Assembly (NCBI GenBank): GCA_917880885.1
Contig: OU862923.1
Location: 26,365,770 to 26,429,769 of the forward strand
DNA: 64,000 bases
Reading direction: 5' to 3'
From: Limnephilus marmoratus
Lineage: Eukaryota; Arthropoda; Insecta; Trichoptera; Limnephilidae
Position numbers and translations under genes: made by a program. Below the pieces are notes generated by a model that did no database searches, was not told the DNA's origin, and saw nothing but the letters and a program-made list of their open reading frames with translations. Positions within the stretch are counted from its first letter, which is position 1. The number at the start of each line of letters is the position of its first letter. This document shows, piece by piece, positions 13,401 through 22,049 of the stretch.

Positions 13401-14620
13401 TTATATTTACTATAACATAGTTTTCATCTCACCGCAATTATTGAGAGTGATGTTTGTACAACATATCAAACTTTACAAATTTTAATACTTTTTAATTATG
13501 AATTAATGTTTAAATTATTCCATCCTCCCAGACTGACCGAGACGACGTGGATGATCGCAGAGCAGGAGGCCCGAGGAGAACTGGTAAGATTTTTTAATAA
13601 TAAAATTGATACTTACAAAACAATCAGTTTTTATTTTTTATTCCTCAATGGTACTTGTTTTTTAATTTTGATTAATCGGTTTTTAACTTTTTTTAGATCG
13701 TGATGATCGCAGGCAAGATGATCGTAGGCAGGACGACCGCAGACAAGATGATCGCAGACGCGATGACCGTCCCCGCGATGACCGCTCCTCCCGTCCCGCT
13801 GGCCGGGACTTCCGCGGCTCCAAGGACATCCGTGAAACCCGTGACAACAAAGACATCAGAGACACTCGGGATTCCAACAAAGACATAAGAGAAACACGTG
13901 ACTCCAACAGGGACAAGGATGACAGACGGGACGACAGTGGCAACAGAGACAACTCCAAAGACGAAAAAGACACCAAGGATAACAGAAAAAAGGACCACGA
14001 AGATCGTCCATTACCAAAAGCTAAAGAACAACAGCCTCCTGTAAGTAGCATCCATTGACATTGCCTGACATTTATTCACCAACCTTTCCATGTATGATTA
14101 CAATATTAAAATACATTCACTTATTTGATTGGCCCCTTTTGATTCTGCTGCAGTTATGCACATTCAAAAGTCATGCATTATCACAAAGAATCAAACCATG
14201 TAATATGGTCATACACCCACATTTAAAATAATGTGTAATTTCTCAACACCATAAGTGAAGTAATTTGTAAGTTTTAACCCATTCTCATATTAACAATTTA
14301 TGATAAGTAATCACTGTTATCTGCTGCCCTTCGCACAAACAATTTTATCATACATTTCCAATAAATATTGGTAAAATTGTAGATAACTATCTCCTGTGCT
14401 ATATCAATAGGTCCCTCTGACACCATTACTATAAGATATGTAGAATATGGTCGTTAGGTACGAACAATTGCAGGTTTGGGTGAGGAGTGGTGCTTTTTAT
14501 TGGATTGTTATGTATGTATGTATGTAAGTATGTTTGTTGTATTTTCAGAACTTCGTAGCCTCCAACAAGTTCAGTTCCCTGACAGACGGAGATGTGGACG
14601 CGGAGGAAGTGTCGGAATAG
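4480..14620 (+). CDS. eIF4B: eukaryotic translation initiation factor 4B (spliced, N-terminus missing)
   Basis: eIF4B binds RNA and stimulates the eIF4A helicase during cap-dependent ribosome recruitment in the cytoplasm. Coding exons read as ~4480-4667, 6023-6133, 6473-6570, 8111-8334, 9487-9952, 10321-10415, 11680-11923, 13255-13366, 13532-13583, 13697-14040 and 14549-14620. All have AG/GT borders and compatible phases. Exons 2-11 alone give 605 codons plus TAG, and about 62 more codons are visible in exon 1. The order is: an RRM (exons 1-3), a long DRDG/RGG-like region (exons 4-6), a [10 protein letters not shown] motif typical of eIF4B followed by [16 protein letters not shown] (exons 7-8), a basic-acidic RDD/RETRD region (exons 9-10) and a short acidic tail ending EEVSE. 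The usual basic MxxxGKKGKK start is not found, so the first exon is probably upstream. The 5' border of exon 1 is uncertain, and the ATG at 4461 is not a convincing start. Identification is strong from the RRM plus the downstream motifs. Confidence 0.9.
4830..5985. repeat. ~680-bp unclassified repeat, interrupted by a Helitron
   Basis: The sequence from AACCCCTCCGAAAAT to CATATATCTGCTTAC matches 58714-59388 closely and in the same orientation. Here it is split by the 488-bp Helitron at 5162-5649, while the other copy is uninterrupted. It has no clear terminal inverted repeats and no long ORF. It lies in the first visible eIF4B intron. Confidence 0.75.
5162..5649 (-). mobile_element. non-autonomous Helitron, 488 bp
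   Basis: Read on the - strand the element starts TCTATATAAATAAAAATG and ends in a hairpin (CCTGGCATAG...CATGCCAGG) followed by ten bases finishing CTAG. This is the canonical Helitron structure: 5' TC, subterminal hairpin, 3' CTAG, no inverted repeats. It sits between A and T with no target duplication. Removing it restores the exact sequence of the empty paralogue near 59045. The centre (5230-5460) is a pyrimidine-rich tract on the + strand. No Rep/helicase ORF is present. Confidence 0.9.
6705..6775. repeat. short dispersed repeat copy
   Basis: A segment with TCATGGTGAGAAATAAGATC and AAGAGAAAACACC matches 19425-19495. Both lie in non-coding DNA. The boundaries and family are unknown. Confidence 0.5.
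6853..7315. mobile_element. pogo/Tigger-like MITE, 463 bp
   Basis: Inverted ends read CAGTAGAATCCGGATATAAC and, at the other end, TTATATCCGAATTCTACTG. They are flanked by a TA dinucleotide on both sides (6851-6852 and 7316-7317), as expected for Tc1/mariner-pogo insertion. There is no transposase ORF. It lies in the intron after the third visible eIF4B exon. Confidence 0.8.
7808..7944 (+). ncRNA. candidate intronic H/ACA snoRNA, copy 1
   Basis: This 137-nt segment is the first of four related copies, each in a different eIF4B intron and all on the sense strand. It opens with GCACA pairing with TGTGC, an inner TCATA/TATGA stem and a small AAGTT/AACTT hairpin. An H box ATATCA (7876-7881) follows. 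The 3' hairpin is closed by ACCATT/AATGGT, with possible guide strands CTCTGAC and CGTTTGG. The ACA (7939-7941) lies three bases before the predicted 3' end. The next exon starts 167 bases downstream. An H/ACA pseudouridylation guide processed from the spliced intron is the best reading, by inference. Confidence 0.7.
8111..8334 (+). other. eIF4B: eIF4B exon encoding a Gly/Arg/Asp-rich segment
   Basis: In the gene frame it reads [18 protein letters not shown], then a run of glycines, then repeated [15 protein letters not shown] blocks. The exon begins in phase 2 and ends in phase 1 before GTAAGT. The reverse strand and the other + frame are also open because of GC-rich codon repeats. Those ORFs are shadows. 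Confidence 0.85.
8335..9486 (+). other. eIF4B intron with inverted-repeat element
   Basis: At 8628-8778 an inverted pair related to the GGGGTATTATGCCGTG family is seen, with arms around GGGGTATTGTGCCGTGTCAC and AGCGTAACAAGACATAATAC and a loop containing two ACAGTGTC-like words. The GC-rich segment at about 9030-9160 is of unknown origin. No exon or snoRNA-like copy was found in this intron. Confidence 0.55.
9487..9952 (+). other. eIF4B: eIF4B exon with repeated [12 protein letters not shown] units
   Basis: After [19 protein letters not shown] the exon encodes about six imperfect copies of a 12-residue unit, [12 protein letters not shown]. It then turns to RGYGRD/DRGYGGD blocks and ends RDRYR at the splice. 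The coding DNA is therefore a minisatellite of about 36 bp. Such DRYG/RGG-like regions in eIF4B are disordered and mediate self-association and RNA binding. The donor GTTAAT is weaker than its neighbours, but phase 2 joins to the next exon exactly. Confidence 0.85.
9953..10320 (+). other. short eIF4B intron, nothing recognised
   Basis: The intron runs from GTTAATC to a clear TTTGCCCCTTTACAG acceptor. It is AT-rich, and no repeat, RNA structure or ORF with a known domain was seen. Confidence 0.6.
11206..11342 (+). ncRNA. candidate intronic H/ACA snoRNA, copy 2
   Basis: This 137-nt copy is nearly identical to the one at 7808-7944. It has GCACA/TGTGC, the H box ATATCA at 11274-11279, the ACCATT...ATGGT 3' hairpin with the same candidate guide strands CTCTGAC and CGTTTGG, and ACA at 11337-11339. 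It lies in the intron between the exons ending at 10415 and starting at 11680. Differences from copy 1 fall mostly in loops or as G-U changes. Confidence 0.7.
11380..11560. repeat. SINE-like dispersed repeat copy
   Basis: The segment from about TGAATAGCTAGATGCCTTCC through GGGATGCCAGTCACACTGGC matches a family seen at 37890-38005, 47165-47400, 52440-52540 and 54590-54770. The best-preserved copy is at 47165-47400. It is non-coding, and this copy is decayed. Confidence 0.5.
12040..12180. repeat. GGGGTGTTATGCCGTG inverted-repeat element
   Basis: The ends GGGGTGTTATGCCGTG (12055-12070) and CACGGCATAACACCCC (12134-12149) form an inverted repeat around a loop with GCAACGCTGTCTGAAAAGTT. It belongs to the family at 3890-4055 and 18170-18260. 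The flank GGCCGTGAAAATCTAAAA is shared with other copies, so the true ends lie slightly outside the inverted repeat. Confidence 0.65.
12400..12610. repeat. SINE-like dispersed repeat, other end
   Basis: The text TGAAACATGGCTGAAGCCAT to GATACTGAGAGTATCTTGC corresponds to the outer part of the repeat family also seen at 39220-39410 and, inverted, at 47160-47250. It lies in an eIF4B intron and is non-coding. Confidence 0.5.
12968..13108 (+). ncRNA. candidate intronic H/ACA snoRNA, copy 3
   Basis: This 141-nt copy has the longest closing stem of the 5' domain, GCACATAA with TTATGTGC. Its inner stem is TCATC/GATGA where copy 1 has TCATA/TATGA, so both sides of a base pair have changed together. 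The H box ATATCA is at 13037-13042. The 3' hairpin keeps ACCATT/ATGGT, with CGTTAGG as the right guide strand. ACA is at 13103-13105, and the next exon starts 147 bases downstream. Confidence 0.72.
14333..14469 (+). ncRNA. candidate intronic H/ACA snoRNA, copy 4
   Basis: This is the most divergent copy in its 5' domain, yet it keeps the fold. GCACA/TGTGC closes the domain, CAATTTTA pairs with TAAAATTG, CCAAT pairs with ATTGG at the tip, and AGATA pairs with TATCT where other copies have AAGTT/AACTT. The H box ATATCA is at 14401-14406 and the ACA at 14464-14466. The 3' hairpin is nearly unchanged. The last coding exon begins 80 bases downstream. Confidence 0.72.
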
Positions 14621-14905
14621 AGCGCTCGGTGTTGTGTACGCAATCATACCAGGTTCATCGCCTTGCTTTTTCCATAATACTAGTAGAGACAGCCGTATTG
14701 TGAAGTCACGCTACCACTGTGTTGAGGATATTGTGTGAGCAGTGCCTCGAGTGAAAACCTCTTATAATTGACTGCCATACCTGAAGTCATTAATGATTTA
14801 ACTTTTTTCTAAATAATAATTACCTGTGCAGTGTGTTTTTCAATGGACAGAGGGAAAAGTGATTCTTTTAAACAAGTTGAAATTGGAGGATGAATAAATG
14901 TACAT
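14621..14905 (+). other. eIF4B: eIF4B 3' untranslated region
   Basis: After the TAG at 14618-14620 an untranslated tail follows. A canonical AATAAA lies at 14893-14898, so one mRNA end is expected about 10-30 bases later. Further AATAAA signals downstream may give longer forms, and no splice sites are needed. Confidence 0.6.
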
Positions 14906-16430
14906 TCTGAAATACTTTATATTAAAATTGGTTTGTGCATTGTGAGTGGGGTTTGGTTGTTGGGGAAAGGGAAAAAGGGAAAAAGGGCTAATGTGGAAAT
15001 CAAAGTGAACTCTTGTATTTTTGTACTGGATTGTGAACTTTGCGAATCCGCCCCAGTCTCGGCGCGCCCGCTCCGGGAACCGGGGACTGGGGCCTTTCAT
15101 TCAAATTTTAATATTTTTTTATTATCATCGATCTATAAAGCTAGTGTTGAATTGGTATTGTGTATAATGAATATTAATTTTATTTATATATATTTTTTAT
15201 ATGCAGTTATCTTTGGAATTCATCGTTTCCTTTTATAATCTCCTTGTGTCTTTTCCTTCTGCCTCTATAATCAACTTAGTATTTAAACTATTTTTTAAAT
15301 AATAATCACATTTTGACTTGGCTATTTTACTCCAAGGAATTAAATGAATATTTAGTATCCATTTTGAGTGACATAATATGTAATATACTTTCAGGCAATA
15401 TACCATGTGACAATCCCCATGTAATGTAAATCGTCACAAATATCCATGGTAGTTGATATATTGATGGTATGTGGCTGTCGTATTGTTAATGTTTTGTATA
15501 TTGTTGTTCCGTTGTTCTGTTCTCCGATACCAATATACTGATCAACATATAGGTCTTGTGTTAATATTATTATACTCAGTTGCTTGGCTTAGCAACCTCA
15601 GCCGCCAACCTTAGCAACTTCAGGTTGTCTCAGGGAAATTATCTATAAATCTACATATATTTATACATTCAAGTATTGCTTACTGAGTTTTCTTACTTCT
15701 TACTTGATAATGGGTGGGACTTGTATATTAAGAATGTAGATATGATTTTTTAAATCAAATGAAATTTTTCCATTGAATGTTTATACAGAATTTTTGGTAC
15801 ACATGTGTGTACCAAACCAATGTGGAAATGTTTTTTTTAGTTTTTAAATTGTATCATTATAAAAATTAATAAATGGTTATTCTATAACAAATGGTCAATA
15901 CACACATTTTTTTAATAATACCTCCCCCCTTTCCCCGAAGCTTAAACACCTGTTTATACAAGTGAAATTAATTTAAATGTATTTGGTAATCGATATTACT
16001 TGAAACTACTGTTTAGCCTTATTATACAACAATCACCAGGCCTGACAGACAGCAAATAAAATTTTATGGTATAAATTATTATACGTACCATGAAATTTTG
16101 ACAATGTGTTGGAATAGGCCACTTGCATGGATTTCATAACGACTTGGAAAAAATCGTGTGGATAGAGTTTTTTACTAAGATTACGAAAATGTTAGTAAAA
16201 ATTTTTAGAAATGTAGTTTTTTTTATTTTTAAATAAATAAATCCATTATTTGGGCTCATGACGTCACTACATGAAAATGTCCCGTCGCCGAAAATGTTCC
16301 TATCAATTTTATAAAATTCCACACTGATTTATTTTTTTATATGGCATCACTTTGATTTCAGGCGAATTTTTGAATTCGTTCACTAGATTTATTGTTTGTT
16401 CTCTGCGAACTTATCATTTGGTTTGATTTT
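14906..16430. other. AT-rich intergenic DNA
   Basis: No exon, RNA gene or complete element was recognised. A GC-rich patch at about 15045-15085 is flanked by AT-rich sequence. It may be extended 3' UTR of eIF4B. Confidence 0.5.
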
Positions 16431-16439
16431 TTGACAGAT

Positions 16440-16490
16440 GTTCTGAAGAGAACCCCGTACAATTAATGGCTACGGGGTTCTCTTCAGAAC
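16440..16490. other. perfect 20-bp inverted repeat (hairpin)
   Basis: GTTCTGAAGAGAACCCCGTA (16440-16459) is followed, after an 11-base spacer, by its exact reverse complement (16471-16490). The arms are much richer in G+C than the surrounding DNA. A transcript would form a 20-bp stem with an 11-base loop, shorter than a normal miRNA precursor. It may instead be the core of a foldback element or a binding-site palindrome. Confidence 0.75.
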
Positions 16491-16499
16491 GTGAAGATG

Positions 16500-17860
16500 A
16501 TGTCGGTACATGTTTTAGAGGTATAATGATTATGGCGCTGATTTTAAGAAAATAAAATTTTATAATATTCTTATTATTATTACAATTTACAAGTTCAAGT
16601 ATATTACATACATTGAATTTAGTAATATAGAAGTTGTACATTATAATGATTTATGATCAATAAGATGGATCAAGGAAAAAAATATTTATGAGATGTAATA
16701 TTTTTGGTATGCCTCGTTATTCTCCTGTGCCATTCGTGTGGAAAACGTTCTTTTTTTTTTAAATGATTTTCGGCTATGTAATTATCGTCTTTTCACACCT
16801 ATAAAATTATGTCCCGTCTTTCCGGTTTATAAAAAATGGTCTGATTTTTCGGTTTGAAATTTTCAAAAAATCCCCAGGGTTTCAAAAATACGATTAAAAA
16901 AAAATAAAAAATACAGAATGTCTTAGAATATTTGCCTAAACCGGAAAAAAAATTAAAAAAATGTGATGCAAGTGGCCTATTGAACTTGACGACCTCCTAT
17001 AGTCTGTCAAAAAAGAGTAGAAAATATAAAATCTTGAACTATTAAATTTGTAGACTGGCAACACCAATTTAACTGTCAAATATTTTTTTGAAGTGCAATG
17101 ACACTGAATGTATAGAACACAGTAAACCACATTAAAAAAAAACATGACATAAATTTGATTTAAAGGTGATTTATAAAGCGATTTGCTTTAATTTAATTTA
17201 ACATAAATTTGAATTTAACAATAGATATAAAGGAAGAATCACTTATGGTGAGTTTAGTTATACTATTTTTAGATCTGAATGAGTTAAATATATTCAGATC
17301 TAAAATTAGAGACATGATCTAAAGCCCAGGCAACGCTAGGTACTTTATCTAGTATTGAATAAATATGAGCAATTTCTAAACTGTGCTTTATATTTTATTA
17401 CATTATGAAAATTTCAAAGGTATATATAATAATAATATACCTGTATGCAATTCTAATTTTGAGATCGGCGAGTATTACTGCAATGAAAAAATATTTTTTA
17501 TGCCTTTTTAATTTTTTATAAAAATGTAGGTTACACAGCTTTACTTTAGCACCATGAGTTATGTGTTGAGTATTGCCATTTGATCAACAGTGGTGCCCTC
17601 ATATATTTTCTACTCTTATTTGACAAACTGTACTTAATTTGAAAAATTTTTATTTGAAGTCTACGAAAAATAAATTTTGTGTTTACATGAATAAAAGAAA
17701 TCATGTTTGCTAGCCGAGAGATTTAACTAGTTGCTGCAGTGGAATTAGAATTGATTTGATTAGAATAGAAAGGTCAGTAAAAGTAATTCTTTAAAAAGCA
17801 AATATTAACTGATCTTGGTTTCTGTAACTACCTAAGGAGGCCCGCTGTAAACCCTCATCA
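16500..17860. other. AT-rich intergenic DNA with a possible Helitron relic
   Basis: Nothing coding is supported. At about 17325-17352 the text GCCCAGGCAACGCTAGG, then CTAG before T, resembles a decayed Helitron 3' end. Similar CCCGGGCAACGCCGGG words occur near 51000, 53015 and 58665. Confidence 0.45.
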
Positions 17861-17870
17861 CATTATCATA

Positions 17871-17920
17871 ATTGAATAATTTTTACAATGCTGTTTTTGT
17901 GAAAAATCACCCTAAGGCAA
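17871..17920 (-). repeat. CR1-like LINE 3' tail
   Basis: Read on the - strand this is the same tail as at 637-691 (GGTGATTTTTCACAAAAACAG followed by an ATT-like end), more decayed. A 14-bp inverted repeat, GCACAAAAAACC with GGTTTTTTGTGC, follows at about 17923-17959. Confidence 0.55.
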
Positions 17921-18035
17921 CCGCACAAAAAACCTGCGGCCCGCCAAGGTTTTTTGTGCGGCCCTAACCACTTTACCATCAGAAACTTGATTTAAAAAAA
18001 TTATCGTTCTAAATTTTGTATATCTTGAGATTCTT

Positions 18036-18074
18036 TTCGACTTTGACACACAGATAGTGCGTCAAAGTCGAATA
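18036..18074. other. 12-bp hairpin in non-coding DNA
   Basis: TTCGACTTTGAC and GTCAAAGTCGAA are perfectly complementary around a 13-base spacer. The function is unknown. It lies just before a GGGGTGTTATGCCGTG element and may be part of a foldback transposon. Confidence 0.55.
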
Positions 18075-18129
18075 GCGCACCCGAAAAGGATTGTCATTAT
18101 GGTCCACATGATCTTAGATGTGTAAGATA

Positions 18130-18260
18130 CGTTGCTTAGATTTTCACGTCCAAAAGGTTTTTTGATATGTTTTTTGGGGTGTTATGCCGTGTTGCGCTAC
18201 CTCCATCTTTAGCCAACGTTTCGGACAGCGTTACAGTGTTCATCATCAGGGCAGATGGGT
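18130..18260. repeat. GGGGTGTTATGCCGTG element, single-ended copy
   Basis: TTTAGATTTTCACGTCCAAA precedes GGGGTGTTATGCCGTGTTGC and CTTTAGCCAACGTTTCGGAC. This matches one arm and the loop of the element at 3890-4055. The second arm is missing. Confidence 0.6.
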
Positions 18261-18492
18261 AAGTGTGTTGCTATTTACACACGCTAGAATTATTCCCAAA
18301 AACAAATATTTGGCACACAAGTACGCGGGCAAATAATTTATAAATAAAAGTGCCACTTCTAGAAACAACCGCATCAATTATAATACATAAAAACTGGTTA
18401 ATGTCACTAGTTAGTCAGGTACCTACTAATTTATACAGCATTTCTTGCTGTTATATAAAGTACTGTTTTGTTGTAATTTAAATACGCATAAT

Positions 18493-18543
18493 TAGGTGAA
18501 TTTTCACAAAAACGGCACTCTACAAATTATCCAATTATTATTA
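18493..18543 (+). repeat. CR1-like LINE 3' tail
   Basis: GGTGAATTTTCACAAAAACG followed by GCACTCTACAAATTAT and an ATT-rich end is a further copy of the LINE 3' tail seen at 637-691 and at the end of the element at 56259-58110. Confidence 0.6.
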
Positions 18544-18834
18544 ATGGCGGGAGTGTCTTCAAAATGCAATCGAAAAATGTCTGACGAAAAGAGAGTGCTT
18601 CAAGACAAATGGGAAGAAGAATATTTCTTTGTTGGGGGGGGGGTGCCCTAAGGTCATTGTAAGCATTGACTTTTACATCATATAGAGATAAATTATTTAA
18701 AAAAAAAAACTGCTTAAGTTTGATTTTTACTTTGTAATTCCTCATCTCCATCCTCGAATATCTATTTTTTTTTTCGCTTATTGGAACAATATGTTTGGGC
18801 CCAGGCTCGCTCGCTTGAGTTTTTTTTTTTTTTT

Positions 18835-19300
18835 ACATTAGCTCCACACAGGAGGCACCGAGGAAAACAATTTCCCTAGGGGCCTATGTCATCTTTGAGG
18901 ATGCTGTGCGGAGGGTTTTTTAAGGGAAAGGAAGGAGAAGAAGATATGGGAAGGAAAAAGGTATGAGGGGTGGGTAGGAATCTGGGGGTCAGTGTGGCCA
19001 GGAGTGACGGACATATGAATCTATTCCTCACACTACGGTGCAAGGCGAAGGGTCGGGAGATTCCAGCTGGAGAGGTCAAAAGGCCTCCCTCAATCAGTCT
19101 CCTCCGATCCAGCCCGCCACGCAGTGGTTGGGCAAACGTATCCGCCACCAAGACCTAGACAAACCTCATCCCATGAACCCGGGCACCCCTGCTAAGTCAC
19201 CAAACATAGCGAACCACTTGGGGTGACCTGTGGCAGGGGTGTTGGTTGTCCAATAAATGATTCCCGGGACCGCGGTACCCATACCCACCTCCCAAATTGA
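18835..19300 (+). repeat. dispersed repeat with GCTCC(A/G)CACAGGAGGC start
   Basis: The copy runs from GCTCCACACAGGAGGCACCG through a purine-rich stretch, ATGAACCCGGGCACCCCTGC and GAACCACTTGGGGTGACC to GGTTGTCCAATAAATG. Related copies lie at 22050-22410, 40550-40960 (inverted), 62985-63190 and 63245-63545. No protein domain is seen. It behaves like a SINE or LINE 3' segment. Confidence 0.6.
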
Positions 19301-19499
19301 AATTGATTTTATGTGTACTATTACATTTATTGGAGTTCTCTCGCATGTGTTTTTAACCCCTCAGGCTTATTTGTTCATTTATTGGAACAACTCGTATAGG
19401 TCTCTTATAAATCGTTGTCCCTCTTACTATCATGGTTAGAAATAGGATCTAAATGGTGTTAAAAAGAGAAAACACCAAGCTTTACATTTAACCCTTTTT

Positions 19500-20860
19500 A
19501 GATGAGCGTTATGTACGGTTCCATGCCAAACAGAATGAAACCAACTCATAAACACCTCAGAAAGGTCATTAAAAGCTATGAAAAAATAATTTTAAAATAG
19601 CCGGTAACCCTAACTTAACTTAACCTATTTAACCAATTTTTTTTATCATCACTCTTAAGATGAATATATACGTGAAATCCTATTTAGATACTATTTTGAT
19701 TAATCTTTACGACGAATCGGCTTACAGTATGAACATCAAAAAATATGCTACGGATAAATTGAAGCTTTAACTACTTTATCTATGTATTGGAATTACAATA
19801 AAATTATTATTTACGTAACAAAAAATATAAGCGTAAACCACTAAAAAAAATGTTTTCTCATGACTTAACTATGAAGTAATGTAAGTAACAATTTTTAAAA
19901 AATACCCGTTTACGGCTAAGACTATTTTTGACTTTATCTATGTTCTAACTTTTTTTCGTTCTTATAAAATTATGCACAAAATAAATAAAAACCACTTTTT
20001 CGTTTACTAGCCTCGTGCAAAAAGACGCTCGATTTTAAAATTTTGCAGGCATGAGATTCGAAATATTTCTAGCGTTTATATTCCTCTTAATGACCTTTCT
20101 GAGGTGCTTCTGAGTTGTCTGGTCACCGTTATGTACGCATGCCAACAGATCGCGTGCCTAAAAGAAGAGGGTCATCTGTACATGACGCGTATGTGTGAGA
20201 ATTTGAAATACCGGTCCACGGGTATCGCAAATTCTTTAGTGACATCATTTTTAAAAGGTTAAATCAGTTAACCACAAAATAATTGAAATGTACATCATTA
20301 TATACCCAAGTTTCCGACAGCAATGTGAGTTTACGATAACGTTTATAATGTCTGCCTAATAAAATATGTGTGTTTTCTTTTTTTTTTGTCATCAAGTAAT
20401 TTTAGTTAAAAAAAGGGGAGGTGAGCCAATTTAAAAAAGTTTTTGAATTTAGAAATTATTTGTTTCAAAAATTATATATGTATTTATTTTGAATAATAAA
20501 ATAATTATTATAATAATAATTCTTTGTAGAATTTGAAGAAAATATATTAGAAAAAAATATCACCGGAGACCAAAATTTCACTTACATTTTTTATTCCAAA
20601 TAATGCCAGGAATCGATGGTTAAAATCCCTCGGGTACGTCCTGTTACACCCTGTATGGAAAATATGTATAATACCTACAATGTGAAAAAAAATTACAGGA
20701 GAGTGATAAAATGCATTTTAAGCAGGAACAAGAAGGCAGACTTCCATTTGACCGGTCCAGTGGTTGAGTTGGCATCGCGTTTGGGTCCCACCCAGGCGAC
20801 CTGTGTTTGATTCCTCGGCTGGTTAAGTCCTCCATCATGATACAAGCAACATTTTAATTA
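19500..20860. other. intergenic DNA, nothing gene-like
   Basis: The stretch is AT-rich, with short repeat fragments around 19540-20100 (TTAAAAGCTATGAAAA and an inverted counterpart near TAATGACCTTTCTGAGG). These suggest a decayed inverted-repeat element between about 19540 and 20120. No ORF with a recognisable domain is present. Confidence 0.45.
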
Positions 20861-20864
20861 TGGG

Positions 20865-20980
20865 AACGGTGACCAAAAACCTATGCCCCCCACCGCTCAT
20901 TTGTACTAAGCTTGGTATTTTGAAGACCCCCCCCCCCGAACAGGTCACGTAGTATGGGTACGTTCCCTAAGGCTGGGAAT
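20865..20980 (-). repeat. one-ended copy of the GGTACGT MITE
   Basis: The end CAGGTCACGTAGTATGGGTA, running into CGTTCCCT, matches in inverse the left end of the MITE at 42548-42718. The other end is only partly recognisable (GGGAACGGTGACCAAAAACC). Confidence 0.5.
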
Positions 20981-21277
20981 ACTCAAACTGCTACAATTAT
21001 TCATGTATGCAGAATGCTGCATTGTTTTGTAGTTTTTGTTGTTGTAAGAACTGCGCAGTCACTTCTTGAAGCTAAGATATTGTCGATATTGACTGCTTGC
21101 AGCAGTTCGTGTGTTTACAGCCTAATGTACTAAGTTTGTAAAAACCTTACAGTAGTAGTATTAATATAGTGATCCCCCTACAAATGGAATTAATGGCTGT
21201 TGACAGTGTTGACACTATCTCTTAAAGTACCTGATCCAATTAATGGTATGATGGCAACATAATATATGTATCATCAG

Positions 21278-21860
21278 TTAAGGTGGAGTTCCGAGCACAG
21301 CGTCAGTATTGCTGCGACAGTACAAATGCACTATAGAAGATGTATGGGAGGGTTCCATGTCAAATCTAACTATCATGCAACTTCAACACCCCTTTGGAGT
21401 TATTAAAAGTTACAAATTTTTTAAGTAAAACTTCTTTCGCTTGACTTGGGGAGTAAGCTGGTAAATGCGTGACAAGAGTGTTATGAAAAGTGTGATCGGG
21501 CGAGGCGAACGGAAGTTGAGAGGGAGATATAAGTTAGCGAAGTTTTACTTCAGTCGTGTGGTCTAAAGCACACTCGTTTTTTTTTTTTTGAAAAACAGCC
21601 CCTTACCTAACGTAATCTATTTAATAAAATTTTTAAAATGACTTTAATGGCTTTGTAAAGGAGGTGTTGAAGTTGCATGATTCTGAATTGACCTGTCACC
21701 GTATGGGAGCACATTCGAACTCAGCATTGCTGACGCTGCGTGTGTCAGTAACGCTGTGTTTGAATATGCTCTCATACATTTCTACAGCGTAATCACACTG
21801 TTGCTGTCGCAGCGTCACCGATGCTACTCTTGCTGCACTTGGAACTCCACCTTTAAGACG
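21278..21860. mobile_element. foldback element with central module 2
   Basis: The outer inverted pair is TAAGGTGGAGTTCCGAGCAC against GCACTTGGAACTCCACCTTT. An inner pair is ATGCAACTTCAACACC against GGTGTTGAAGTTGCAT. In the centre (21424-21580) lies a module with CTTGACTTGGGGAGTAAGCT and GGCGAGGCGAACGGAAGTTG. The same module is duplicated in tandem in the foldback at 41545-42290, whose arms are unrelated to these. Confidence 0.65.
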
Positions 21861-22049
21861 ACAAGTGGCTCTAACTAGCATTTTTGCCAGAGTGAGTTAA
21901 ATAATCAAGTGTTTTTTTTTTGTGTCCATCATTTCACTTTTTTTTTCAAATACATTTGTAATAAATGTTATATTCAACACTTTTGCTTCAACGGGTGCTC
22001 CATGCGTGAGAAAACAAAGCTAGGAGTTTGCTGGAAGGCGATCTATCCT

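Noticed and set aside
7808..14469. The four intronic copies as an ordinary transposon family
   Set aside because: No inverted ends or target duplications are seen, the orientation is always sense, each intron has one copy, and paired positions co-vary. A genome search could still overturn this.
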